Part shown: positions 27,442 through 35,847 of the stretch, one piece after another
How positions within the stretch are numbered: position 1 is the stretch's first letter
How the letters are laid out: every line of letters begins with the position of its first letter
NCBI RefSeq assembly: GCF_000317125.1
Contig: NC_019695.1
Coordinates: 4,638,336 to 4,702,335 of the forward strand
DNA: 64,000 bases
Direction: 5' to 3'
Source: Chroococcidiopsis thermalis PCC 7203
GTDB lineage: Bacteria; Cyanobacteriota; Cyanobacteriia; Cyanobacteriales; Chroococcidiopsidaceae
The notes under the pieces: model-generated
Database searches by the model: none
What the model saw: the letters and a program-made list of their open reading frames with translations, nothing else
What the model was told of the DNA's origin: nothing
Translations under genes and position numbers: made by a program

Positions 27442-28005
27442 ATGTTGCGACAAGTATCTTTAGGAAAGCTAGGTTTAGTTGTTGGTGGTTTAATTACAAT
27501 TGTGGGATTCGTTGCCTATTTTATTGATAATCCCACACTCAACCTTGTGGGTTTTTTTTATGGCATTCCCCTTTTATTAGGAGGTTTAGCTTTGACGGCA
27601 GCGGAACTGAAGCCAGTGCCATATACTCAACCAACTTCCCCTGAAGTAGTTGCTTTGCGCCAACAGCAAGCTACAGCAACTCAAAATCAAGTCCGTCAGG
27701 ATATTACCCGCTATCGTTACGGTCAGTCAGCTCATTTAGATACAGCGTTAGAACGGCTGGGACTTGCGCCAACGGATGAAGAAAGACCGATTGTTAAGGG
27801 CGTGCGAGAAACGCAAATCGATGGTGCTTATGGGTTAATTTTAGAATTTGATTCTCCTTTCGTGACACTGGAACAGTGGCAAAAAAAACAAGACAAAATG
27901 GAAAGTTTTTTTGGTCCTGGGATACGTATTGAAGTCACACAACCTACTGAAGATGAGATTGAAATAGCAATGATTGCGGCTTCTAGTCAAGGGACTTCCA
28001 GCTAG
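27442..28005 (+). CDS. DUF2854 membrane protein
   Basis: A 187-residue protein that starts MLRQVSLGKLGLVVGGL, with two membrane helices (about 10-30 and 38-55) and a soluble C-terminal part (RQDITRYRYGQSAHLDTALERLGL). It matches DUF2854, found in cyanobacteria and plastids. The function is unknown. The upstream frame extension runs through repeat DNA, so I use the ATG at 27442. A terminator-like CCCAC...GTGGG hairpin followed by eight Ts lies inside codons 31-40. Confidence 0.8.
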   Translation: MLRQVSLGKLGLVVGGLITIVGFVAYFIDNPTLNLVGFFYGIPLLLGGLALTAAELKPVPYTQPTSPEVVALRQQQATATQNQVRQDITRYRYGQSAHLDTALERLGLAPTDEERPIVKGVRETQIDGAYGLILEFDSPFVTLEQWQKKQDKMESFFGPGIRIEVTQPTEDEIEIAMIAASSQGTSS

Positions 28006-28050
28006 GTGTTAGAACAGTAGCTAACATGATATTTAGCAGGAAGCGATCGA

Positions 28051-28641
28051 ATGCTTGAAGGAATGACGGATGCTATTAACTCTTTTGGATATCTGGGCAT
28101 CTTCCTGCTAGTCTTAATCGCTCCAACTCCTCCAGAAATTGTTTTACCCTTCGCGGGCTTTTTAGCTGCACAAGGCAAGCTGAGCTTGCCACACGCGATT
28201 TTAGCTGGAGTTTTGGGTTGTACTCTATCAATCGTACCTTGGTACTTAGCAGGTAAATACTTGGGCGAACGGCGCTTGAAAGTATTTGCTAGGCGCAACC
28301 GTAAGTGGTTAAAACTGTCCTTTGGAGAAATAGAGCGAGCCAAACAATGGTTCGATCGCCACGGTGGGAAAACAGTCTTTTTTAGTCGCCCCATCCCCAG
28401 CGTCCGCACGTTAATTGCGCTACCAGCAGGTATCAGTGGAATGAGATTGCTACCATTCTTATTCCATGTCATATCTGGTGAGGCAATCTGGCAAACTGCC
28501 TTAGCTTACGCTGGATACCTGCTTGGTAGGCGTTATGAAATTGTCGTTTGGTATACTGCCCCCATTGCCAGAATTTCAATTGCTGTACTACTGTTAGTAC
28601 TTCTGTTCTGGTTAATTAGGCATAATAGATCGAATAGTTAA
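28051..28641 (+). CDS. DedA/VTT family membrane protein
   Basis: A 196-residue polytopic protein. It shows the DedA signature, with a glycine- and proline-rich half (LLVLIAPTPPEIVLPFAGFLAAQGKL), a basic cytoplasmic loop, FFSRPIPSVRTLIALPAGISGM and the C-terminal helices. Members handle membrane lipid scrambling or undecaprenyl phosphate recycling, or support the proton motive force. The individual role is not fixed. It starts 45 bp after the DUF2854 gene on the same strand, so an operon is possible. Confidence 0.88.
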   Translation: MLEGMTDAINSFGYLGIFLLVLIAPTPPEIVLPFAGFLAAQGKLSLPHAILAGVLGCTLSIVPWYLAGKYLGERRLKVFARRNRKWLKLSFGEIERAKQWFDRHGGKTVFFSRPIPSVRTLIALPAGISGMRLLPFLFHVISGEAIWQTALAYAGYLLGRRYEIVVWYTAPIARISIAVLLLVLLFWLIRHNRSNS

Positions 28642-28711
28642 ACTGCGGTGACGTTAAGCTAGTTTACCAGCGCGATCGCCTGCCAAACACTTACACCCAG
28701 CTCCCTACTCC

Positions 28712-29698
28712 CTACTCCCTGCTCCCTGATGTAGCAGAAATTTGTTGCAAGAAAAACTCTTCCAAAGAAGGACGAGACAAATTCATGCCAACGATCTGCC
28801 CGCCGAGAGAACGTAACTTTGCCAGAAAATCGTAGGGCTCGCCGCTAAGTTCGCCTTTCCAAGTTCCATCAGCTTCTACTTGCAAATTAGTTAACCATTG
28901 GCGGAGTATTTCTACATCACCACCTTTGCCTTTGACATGATAAGCATCAGTCGTTCCCAATAATTCATCCAGGGAACCGCTACAAATTAAATGTCCTTGG
29001 GATAAGATGGCAACGCGATCGCAAATTTGCTCGACTTCAGACAAGATATGACTGTTGAAAAAAATAGTCTTGCCTTGAGCTTTGAGAGAAAGAATAATCT
29101 GTCGCATCTGGTAGCGTCCTAACGGATCTAAACCAGACATCGGCTCGTCTAAAAACACTAATTCAGGGTCATTGATCAAAGCTTGTGCCATCCCTACCCG
29201 CTGCACCATACCTTTAGAATATTGGCGGAGTTGCTTTTTGCGGGCAGCAATTAAAGGCAGTCCGACTAATTCCAGCAGTTGAGGAATGCGCTGACGTTGA
29301 ACGCTGCGGGGAATTTGAAACAGTCCCGCTGCCATTTCTAAAACTTCCCAACCAGTTAGATAGTCGTAGTAATAAGCATTTTCTGGTAGATAGCCGATGC
29401 GTTGTTTGATTGGGCGATCGCCTAAAGGTTGACCTAATAATAAACCTTGTCCGCTCGTGGGGCGAAGAATACCCAATAATAATTTTAATAGCGTTGTTTT
29501 ACCCGCTCCATTGGGACCTAAAAGACCAAAAGTTTCGCCCCGATATACCGTTAGAGAGCAACCTTTGAGCGAGGGAATTTTCTGATTCATCCAAAAGCCA
29601 GTACGGTAAACTTTTCGCAACTGAGAAGTTTGAATGACTGCTGGGCGCTCGGAAGGATTAGATTCAAAAGTAGGCGAATCAGTAGTAACAGTCTTCAT
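28712..29698 (-). CDS. ABC transporter ATP-binding protein
   Basis: A 328-residue ATPase. Walker A GPNGAGKTTLLK, signature YSKGMVQRVGMAQ, Walker B LVFLDEPMSGLDP and the switch His in FNSHILSEVEQ are complete. The class resembles ATPases that pair with ABC-2 permeases (daunorubicin/NatA group). The C-terminal about 70 residues are a typical extension. No permease gene is adjacent, so the partner is elsewhere. ATG at 29698. Confidence 0.88.
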   Translation of the reverse strand: MKTVTTDSPTFESNPSERPAVIQTSQLRKVYRTGFWMNQKIPSLKGCSLTVYRGETFGLLGPNGAGKTTLLKLLLGILRPTSGQGLLLGQPLGDRPIKQRIGYLPENAYYYDYLTGWEVLEMAAGLFQIPRSVQRQRIPQLLELVGLPLIAARKKQLRQYSKGMVQRVGMAQALINDPELVFLDEPMSGLDPLGRYQMRQIILSLKAQGKTIFFNSHILSEVEQICDRVAILSQGHLICSGSLDELLGTTDAYHVKGKGGDVEILRQWLTNLQVEADGTWKGELSGEPYDFLAKLRSLGGQIVGMNLSRPSLEEFFLQQISATSGSRE

Positions 29699-29785
29699 CG
29701 CGTCAAACTACCTTTGCTCCAAACAAAAATGACAACAGTTATTATGGCTCACTCGATCGCCCAATGCCGACAGCAATCGCACCTA

Positions 29786-30061
<276 letters not shown>

Positions 30062-30063
30062 TC

Positions 30064-30243
30064 ATGAACCGCTCGAAAATCGTTGCTATCATCACAGGGG
30101 CAATTTCAATCCTACTGGCGATCGCCTATCTCCTCCTCGTACAACTACTAGACTTTCGTGGCGAAATGCAACCAGCACCAGTCAGTCAGTTGTCAGTTGT
30201 CAGTTGTCAGTTATCAGTTGTCAGTGGTAGTTGTCAGTGGTAG
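30064..30243 (+). CDS. Small single-pass membrane protein
   Basis: A 59-residue frame starting MNRSKIVAIITGAISI with a membrane helix (GAISILLAIAYLLLVQLLDF, about 12-31). Its first about 42 residues look like a conserved small cyanobacterial protein that I recall but cannot name. From codon 43 on, the frame is made of TTGTCAG heptamers, giving Ser/Val/Cys repeats. So the natural tail was replaced or lengthened by repeat DNA. It follows the 18-bp minisatellite. Confidence 0.55.
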   Translation: MNRSKIVAIITGAISILLAIAYLLLVQLLDFRGEMQPAPVSQLSVVSCQLSVVSGSCQW

Positions 30244-30256
30244 TTGGTAGTTGGTA
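30182..30256. repeat. TTGTCAG and TAGTTGG heptamer arrays
   Basis: About seven TTGTCAG or near units, then TAGTTGG units. The first forms the 3' end of the small gene before it. Confidence 0.85.
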
Positions 30257-30257
30257 G

Positions 30258-30415
30258 TTGTCCCCCTTGTCCCCCTTCGCCCCTAATCCCCACTCCCTTC
30301 GGTCGTGGGGTCCCCGAGTTCCCCCTTGTCCCCCTTGTCCCCCTCAGCTCTCTTCTCTCCCTTGTCCCCCTTGTCCCCCTTGTCCCCCTCAGCTCTCTTC
30401 TCTCCCTTGTCTCCC
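30258..30415. repeat. CTTGTCCCC minisatellite with inverse copy of the 14.9-kb segment
   Basis: The inverse complement of the array at 14826-14957, including the unique ACCGAAGGGAGTGGGG segment (here read as CCCACTCCCTTCGGTCGT), then CAGCTCTCTTCTCTCC units. Confidence 0.92.
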
Positions 30416-30417
30416 AA

Positions 30418-33165
30418 TTAACGGGGATAATGCTCAAATAGATAACTCTCAGCCTCCGTGCGATCGCGGATAATTCCATCTAAAGTGGCAGCAAGTAGAT
30501 CGTCGAGAATTTGACGATATTGAGGTCCTGGTTTGTATCCCAGTTGTTTCAAGTCGTGACCGCTTAATAGTGGTTGGACGTTAGCCCACTGAGTGACGTA
30601 TTGCCAGACAAGCGATCGCACTGGGCGAGGACTGCGTAGAGCAATTAAAATTAGCATCGGTAGGTCGTACTGCCGCAACAAGTCAAATACTTGACTGGGT
30701 AGCCGACAGGAAGGCAAAGCTGTTGAGACTCGCTCTTGTGCCTGTTGTAAGTGGCGCAAGCGATAGATACTGTCATCGGGTAATTGTAAATTTTGGGCAA
30801 CGCGATCGCGGTATTCTGGGGCAAGATATGCAATGAGAACCTCTAGACGTAACAGCCAAGGAGGGATAGGAACATTTTGACTTTTAACTTTTGACTTTCG
30901 ACTTTCTCGATTAAATCGTCTCAAACAACGTTCTAAAAATCGCAACTGCTGCCAAAGAGTTTTATCCAGTTTCAAAGTTTCATGCAGGCATTGCAAAGCA
31001 TCTAAATCTCCCAGTAAACTTAATGCTGCTTGCCAGTAGGGTGCTTGCAAAATGTATTTCAGCTCGTTTTTCAATCGCGTTTGTAAAGCAGGCGCTCTGG
31101 AATTATTGCCTTGGGTACGCTTGTAAACCCCGCTGTCAATGGCATAGCGAATATAATTTTCCGTCTGAGGTTCGATCGCAAATTCTAAACGTACGGCAAA
31201 GCGGACGGCACGATAAATCCGAGTCGGGTCTTCAATAAAGCTGTTGGCGTGTAAAACCCGAATTTGCTTTGCCTGTAAATCGAGCAATCCACCAAAGAAA
31301 TCTAACATTTCCCCTGCTCTTGGTGGTGTCAAACGGACGGCAAGGGAATTAATTGTAAAGTCGCGTCGATATAAGTCTTGGCGAATGGAACTCGCTTCTA
31401 CTTCAGGATTGGCAGCAGGATAGGGATAAAATTCCGTGCGTGCAGTGGCAATATCAATCCAAAGAGAGCCGAAAATAGGGTCTTTGTGCCACAACAATGC
31501 TGCTGTTTGAAATGCCCCATGAATTTCGAGACGAGCAGCAGGGTAAAGTTGCTGAAGGGCGCGAGCTAACTCCACTCCCGCGCCTACATCAGCAGTGCGA
31601 TGAAAGCCATCTACAACTAGATCGATATCTTGTAGATACAGGGGTGCTGCACCGTTCTGTTTTGCCAACAGTAAATCGCGCACTCCTCCCCCAACCAAAT
31701 ACAAGTGCCAACCTCGCTGTTCTGCCTGAGCAGAGGCTTGAGTCAGCAGTTCCCAAAAAGGTGCGGCGAGGCGATCGCTCAACAATCTCAAGAATGCCGC
31801 AGGTGGAATAATCCCAACAGCATTCCCTCTTACCCCTAGCTCCTCGCTCCTCGCTCCTTCCTGATGCAATTCCCGCAGTACGTCGGTACGGGTGACGATG
31901 CCACGCAATTCTCCGTCTTGCAACACTGGCAAGCGTCCGATATCATATGTCACCATCAACGCTTGAATTTCTGGCAGAGTCGTTTCTGGAGTAATAGTCT
32001 TGATATTTGTCGTCATATACCCCTTGGCGGGTGCGTGACTGAAGCCGTGGTGCAGGGCAATATCAATATCGCGGCGGGAAATAATTCCTACCAACTTGCC
32101 TGTAGGATCGACCACAGACAATCCAGAGTGACCGTAACGCAGCAAAATCCGCTGTGCCTCGGCAATCGTCGTATCTGGGCGGATCGTGCGGACGGGGGAT
32201 GACATTAATTCCCTAGCTGTCGGCGGATGGGGAATCGTGGCTTTGAGTCGTTCGACCAATTGTTGTAAAGTTACCTGCCCATCGACACCCCGTAACGAGA
32301 GAGACGCAGCTTGAGAATGTCCCCCACCACCGAGGGGCTGAAACAATTCATTCAGATTTGTCCCAGGAATTTGCGATCGCCCAATAACTGTCAGCCTTTC
32401 TTCGCCACTATCTCCCAAAGCATACCTTGCCCCCAGTAGGACGGCATCGCTTTCGGTCAATTCCATTAGTCGCGCTGCCAAGCTAGATAATCCAGATACA
32501 TAACCTGGAGTTTTTAGCAAGACCCAAGCGACTGTATATCCTCGCAAGCGATCGCAGTGGAAGTTATCCAGTGCCTCAGTTAATAACACCTGTAACTGCG
32601 GCGAAAACCCAGGATCGATGTAATCCCGCACGACATGCAAGCTAGTTCCTTGCTGCATCAACCATGCTAGAGCCAATGCATCGCGATGGTTGGCTTGGTC
32701 AAATGACAGCGATCCCGTATCGACGTGGATGCCTAACGCCATCACAGTTGCTTCAAACGGCGTGATTTCCACCTGCTGAGCTTGTAATTCTTCGACAATT
32801 AGCGTCGTCGTCGCTCCCACATCAGCAATATGAGTTGCCGTAGCCGAAATATCGCGATCGATCTCTAAGTGGTGGTCGTAAACAACAATCTGTTCGATTT
32901 GGGGCAAATCCAGCCACTCCGCCGCCGCACCCAAGCGATCGCGGTGTTGTGTATCGACGACAATCAGCGATCGAATTTGTTTTGGATTCACAGAACGGCG
33001 TTCGATCAATGCATATTCGTCCCGATGCAGTGCCAAAAAATCCTTTACCGCTGGATGACTACCACCCGTCAGCACGATCTTCGCTCCCGCCCACAGCCGC
33101 GACAGCCCCACAGCCGCCCCCAGCGCATCAAAATCTGCTGTTGTATGACAAAGAATTAGATCCAT
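30418..33165 (-). CDS. DHH-CBS-poly(A)polymerase/CCA-adding fusion protein
   Basis: A 915-residue fusion. DHH phosphoesterase: DFDALGAA, VVDTQ, VVYDHHLEID near 95-103, HVDTGSLSF. DHHA1: about 210-288 with LGGGGHSQAAS. CBS pair: 318-430. Nucleotidyltransferase head: LYLVGGGVRDLLL near 490 and DIDLVVDG, then RRDFTINSLAVRL; a basic RNA-binding C-terminus. The head domain adds A or CCA to tRNA 3' ends; cyanobacterial two-enzyme systems use such proteins for A addition. The DHH part may act as a nuclease. Two linkers (about residues 437-449 and 755-765) are encoded by intergenic heptamer DNA. ATG at 33165. Confidence 0.88.
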   Translation of the reverse strand: MDLILCHTTADFDALGAAVGLSRLWAGAKIVLTGGSHPAVKDFLALHRDEYALIERRSVNPKQIRSLIVVDTQHRDRLGAAAEWLDLPQIEQIVVYDHHLEIDRDISATATHIADVGATTTLIVEELQAQQVEITPFEATVMALGIHVDTGSLSFDQANHRDALALAWLMQQGTSLHVVRDYIDPGFSPQLQVLLTEALDNFHCDRLRGYTVAWVLLKTPGYVSGLSSLAARLMELTESDAVLLGARYALGDSGEERLTVIGRSQIPGTNLNELFQPLGGGGHSQAASLSLRGVDGQVTLQQLVERLKATIPHPPTARELMSSPVRTIRPDTTIAEAQRILLRYGHSGLSVVDPTGKLVGIISRRDIDIALHHGFSHAPAKGYMTTNIKTITPETTLPEIQALMVTYDIGRLPVLQDGELRGIVTRTDVLRELHQEGARSEELGVRGNAVGIIPPAAFLRLLSDRLAAPFWELLTQASAQAEQRGWHLYLVGGGVRDLLLAKQNGAAPLYLQDIDLVVDGFHRTADVGAGVELARALQQLYPAARLEIHGAFQTAALLWHKDPIFGSLWIDIATARTEFYPYPAANPEVEASSIRQDLYRRDFTINSLAVRLTPPRAGEMLDFFGGLLDLQAKQIRVLHANSFIEDPTRIYRAVRFAVRLEFAIEPQTENYIRYAIDSGVYKRTQGNNSRAPALQTRLKNELKYILQAPYWQAALSLLGDLDALQCLHETLKLDKTLWQQLRFLERCLRRFNRESRKSKVKSQNVPIPPWLLRLEVLIAYLAPEYRDRVAQNLQLPDDSIYRLRHLQQAQERVSTALPSCRLPSQVFDLLRQYDLPMLILIALRSPRPVRSLVWQYVTQWANVQPLLSGHDLKQLGYKPGPQYRQILDDLLAATLDGIIRDRTEAESYLFEHYPR

Positions 33166-33411
33166 GTAGTGCGTGATGAGCAGGGTGTGGGAAATTGGTA
33201 GTTGGTAGTTGGTGGTTGGTAATGGGTAATAGGTAATGGGTTGTTATTCTCCTCAGCTCCCTCAGCCCCGATCGCTCCCTCAGCTCTCTTCACCGACTCC
33301 CTATATTGTGCCAATTTCTGATAGGTTACATATAGGTTATAAGCAAAATTAGCAAGCTTTAAGCTTAATCTAGATCTATTCTGGTTTGTTGCTGTGTAGG
33401 GAGACATACTG

Positions 33412-33603
33412 ATGTTATCTGCTCTGTTTCAATTGGCTTTAGTTGCCCTGGTATTCTTGTCCTTTGCTTTGGTAATTGGCGTTCCCGTGGCTTACGCTAC
33501 TCCCCAAAATTGGGTGGAATCAAAAAGGCTGCTTTGGATCGGTTCGATCGCCTGGTTCGGTCTAGTGATCGTCATCGGTGTTTTGAACTTTTTGGTCGTA
33601 TAA
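33412..33603 (+). CDS. psbZ: Photosystem II reaction centre protein Z
   Basis: A 63-residue protein with two membrane helices ([21 protein letters not shown] and [21 protein letters not shown]) and the PsbZ landmark [14 protein letters not shown] between them. It sits at the edge of the PSII core, near CP43, and stabilises the supercomplex. A GGGAGA Shine-Dalgarno-like stretch precedes the ATG at 33412. It precedes ribH by 128 bp, an order seen in other cyanobacteria. Confidence 0.96.
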
Positions 33604-33664
33604 GCAACTTGAGGCGATCGCCCTTGTCGATCGTCGCGATTGACAAGTAAGCGATCGCTACTTT

Positions 33665-33691
33665 GTAGAGACTTACACGTAATGTCTCTAC
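33665..33691. repeat. 28-bp palindromic repeat, copy 4 (diverged)
   Basis: GTAGAGACTTACACGTAATG followed by TCTCTAC: same family with a few base changes and one base shorter. Confidence 0.8.
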
Positions 33692-33695
33692 GCTG

Positions 33696-33723
33696 ACAAC
33701 TGACAACTGACAACTGACAACTG
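33696..33723. repeat. GACAACT heptamer array
   Basis: Four tandem units between psbZ and ribH. Confidence 0.85.
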
Positions 33724-33731
33724 ATTTAGTA

Positions 33732-34316
33732 ATGGCAGTTTTCGAGGGAACTTTTACTCAGACAGAACCTTTACGGTTTGCGATCGTCATCGGTCGGTTT
33801 AACGATTTAGTGATTGGTAAGCTGTTAGAAGGATGTCAAGATTGCTTGAAACGTCATGGCATCGATCCGAATCCTCACGGCAGTCAAGTCGATTACGCTT
33901 ACGTCCCTGGTAGTTTTGAAGTGCCAATTGTGGCGCGACAATTAGCATTATCTCATCGCTATGATGCCGTGATCTGTCTTGGAGCAGTCATTCGCGGTCA
34001 AACTCCCCATTTCGATTATGTTGCGGGAGAAGTAGCTAAGGGCATTGCTGCGGCAGGATTTCAAACTGGCGTACCAGTCATTTTTGGTATTCTGACTGTA
34101 GACTCGATGCAGCAAGCTCTGGAAAGAGCCGGAATTAAGAGCAACAAGGGTTGGGACTACGCCATGAACGCGATTGAGATGGCTAGCTTGATGCGGCAAC
34201 TACATTCCGATATTACTGTAGAATCCTACAACAATAATTCTCAATCCTTGCCCGCTGCATCGCTGAAAAGTGCCATTGCTAACGAGCGATCGCCAATTAC
34301 AGAAAGTGGCGAGTGA
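33732..34316 (+). CDS. ribH: 6,7-dimethyl-8-ribityllumazine synthase
   Basis: A 194-residue enzyme of the riboflavin pathway that condenses 5-amino-6-ribitylamino-uracil with 3,4-dihydroxy-2-butanone phosphate. It shows [49 protein letters not shown] (His of the active site) and [20 protein letters not shown]. It is longer than usual (about 155-160) by a C-terminal tail of about 30 Ser/Ala-rich residues. Tandem 7-bp repeats precede it; a hairpin terminator follows it. Confidence 0.95.
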   Translation: MAVFEGTFTQTEPLRFAIVIGRFNDLVIGKLLEGCQDCLKRHGIDPNPHGSQVDYAYVPGSFEVPIVARQLALSHRYDAVICLGAVIRGQTPHFDYVAGEVAKGIAAAGFQTGVPVIFGILTVDSMQQALERAGIKSNKGWDYAMNAIEMASLMRQLHSDITVESYNNNSQSLPAASLKSAIANERSPITESGE

Positions 34317-34368
34317 CAATGCAGGAGTGGCAAGTGAAAAATGCTACTCAATACTCTGAAAAATGGTA

Positions 34369-34399
34369 GGTAGCGTTAGTTATATGCGCTACCTTTTTT
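34369..34399 (+). terminator. Rho-independent terminator after ribH
   Basis: Stem GGTAGCG (34369-34375) and CGCTACC (34387-34393), 11-base loop, then TTTTTT. It ends the psbZ-ribH transcript. Confidence 0.8.
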
Positions 34400-34595
34400 G
34401 TCTAGTAAAAATCCTCCAATCGAGGTATATCAATAAGTTGAAATTAGGTTAAGTTCGTGGCAGTTGAAGTCTTTGCTTTGAGCCGATCTCCAGCACATAT
34501 ATTGGCATTAAGTTAATGACAAACTATAAGCCAGTAATGTACGCTATCAAACATAAGTTTTCAGTTTGTAGTTCAGACTAAATTAGGTAGCACAA

Positions 34596-34925
34596 ATGCG
34601 AGGAAACACAATTGGTATTGAGTTAGAACCAGAAGATATAGAGTTATTGACCAGAATTGAACGGGAAACAGGTAAGTCAATTCACCAACTCACAGGTGAA
34701 GCTATTAAAAATACTTATATTAAAAAATCCGATAGCGATGGCGATGGTGGTACTGCACTCTTAGAGGCGATAGACAAAATTGGCAAACAAGTACAGCAAG
34801 TCATGGTAGCTGTAGAAAGACAGCGCCAGGAGATCGAGCTATTTTCAGGCAGCTCAAAAAACCACTTGCGACAATCTACCCCCCCCCCCCCCCGCATAGT
34901 ATTTATACCTAGTACTGAAAGTTAG
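34596..34925 (+). CDS. Small protein of unknown function with poly-C tract
   Basis: A 109-residue soluble protein. The first about 50 residues (LEPEDIELLTRIERETGKSIHQLTGEAIKN) could be a ribbon-helix-helix-like fold, but this is a guess. A coiled helix (about 62-85, KIGKQVQQVMVAVERQRQEIEL) follows. Near the end, 15 consecutive Cs (34879-34893) encode a Pro run. Loss of one C would give TPPPPA-stop; gain of one, five further residues after the prolines. The tract may be hypermutable. No neighbours in the same direction before tRNA-Gly. Confidence 0.55.
   Translation: MRGNTIGIELEPEDIELLTRIERETGKSIHQLTGEAIKNTYIKKSDSDGDGGTALLEAIDKIGKQVQQVMVAVERQRQEIELFSGSSKNHLRQSTPPPPRIVFIPSTES
34879..34893. repeat. 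Homopolymeric C15 tract
   Basis: Fifteen uninterrupted C residues inside the 3' end of a small gene; the length is a multiple of three in the given assembly. Confidence 0.95.
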
Positions 34926-34933
34926 AAGGGAGA

Positions 34934-34957
34934 AGTCGTAAGTCGTAAGTCGTAAGT
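34934..34957. repeat. CGTAAGT heptamer array
   Basis: Three to four tandem units between the poly-C gene and tRNA-Gly. Confidence 0.8.
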
Positions 34958-35081
34958 AGAGAATTAACTGCTTCCTGCTCGTGCGCTCCCTGCTCCCCAC
35001 TCGCTGATAACTGACAACCTCGCAAAAAAAAACTTGACAAACTCAGCCAAATCTGAGATATTAATAAATACACAGTAAATT

Positions 35082-35153
35082 GCGGGTATAGCTCAGTGGT
35101 AGAGCGCAACCTTGCCAAGGTTGATGTCGCGCGTTCGAATCGCGTTACCCGCT
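35082..35153 (+). tRNA. trnG: tRNA-Gly (anticodon GCC)
   Basis: A 72-nt cloverleaf. Acceptor GCGGGTA pairs with TACCCGC, discriminator T; D-arm TAGCTCAGTGGTAGAGC; anticodon stem CAACC/GGTTG with loop TTGCCAA (anticodon GCC); T-arm has GTTCGAATC. CCA is not encoded. Confidence 0.97.
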
Positions 35154-35417
35154 TAAAGTAAATTGAAAAATAGAAGAGAAAAGATTTAGAACGAATAAGT
35201 TAATTAAATAATCGCTCTGCCTAGAGTCAAAGCGAATTTTATCTGTTCTAGAATCTCAGATAGGAGGGAAAACCTACTAACCTCGCGTTGCGTTAAGCAA
35301 CAAGAAGCAATCTAAGTCGAGAGTAAATAACTTGGCATTTGGAAAATGTAATGGAAAGCTGAGAATTATTTGGTTAGACTTAGAAAGTATTATGTAAACT
35401 CGTAGGATAGCCACATT
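35154..35417. other. tRNA-Gly to DUF-like gene gap
   Basis: About 260 bp with no open frame or repeat that I can name. It should hold the end of the tRNA and the promoter of the next gene. Confidence 0.5.
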
Positions 35418-35843
35418 TTGGTTCTACGGCGGCTCGTGCAACCTCAAAAGACCCAAAAAATCGATCTGAGTGTAGATTACCCTTGTCCCTGTCGCCGACA
35501 CGGGCGATTAATTCCGATTACGCTGACAGAAGCGTTTGGTTGCGATCGCTGTCAGCAACTCTTCGTTGTGGAAGAAAACGGGTATGTATTAGAACAATTA
35601 TCCACTAGCTACCCTTACAAGAGAGCATGGCGCTGGCTGGGCAATCGCTGGAGCGTAGCTAAGCCACGTTTGGGACAGAGCTATCTTCCAGTAGCACTAT
35701 TAGTAGTGTTTGGGCTGCTAATTTTTTGGTTGCCTTTGGCACTGCGATCGCCACACCATGCCAGTATTCTAGTATGGGCATTAGTAGCAGTACTGCTAGC
35801 AGTACTGCCAGCACTAATGGTCTGGCTGATTTACAGACGTTAA
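35418..35843 (+). CDS. Small membrane protein with cysteine pairs
   Basis: A 141-residue protein. Near the N-terminus it has CPCRRHG and CDRCQQLF, paired motifs that suggest a zinc ribbon, then two membrane helices (LPVALLVVFGLLIFWLPLAL and ILVWALVAVLLAVLPALMVWL). No known function; I recall similar proteins upstream of a ProA-like gene in cyanobacteria. It ends 4 bp before the ProA-like start, so translational coupling is likely. A TTG start at 35418 or GTG at 35436 is uncertain. Confidence 0.65.
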   Translation: MVLRRLVQPQKTQKIDLSVDYPCPCRRHGRLIPITLTEAFGCDRCQQLFVVEENGYVLEQLSTSYPYKRAWRWLGNRWSVAKPRLGQSYLPVALLVVFGLLIFWLPLALRSPHHASILVWALVAVLLAVLPALMVWLIYRR

Positions 35844-35847
35844 GTCG

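Noticed and set aside
28712-29698. Complete ABC exporter
   Set aside because: Only the ATPase is present; no permease lies within the window near it, and the HlyD-like adaptor is 9 kb away on the other strand.
30234-30479. Frames in the CTTGTCCCC array
   Set aside because: Repeat-derived low-complexity peptides, with no conserved domain.
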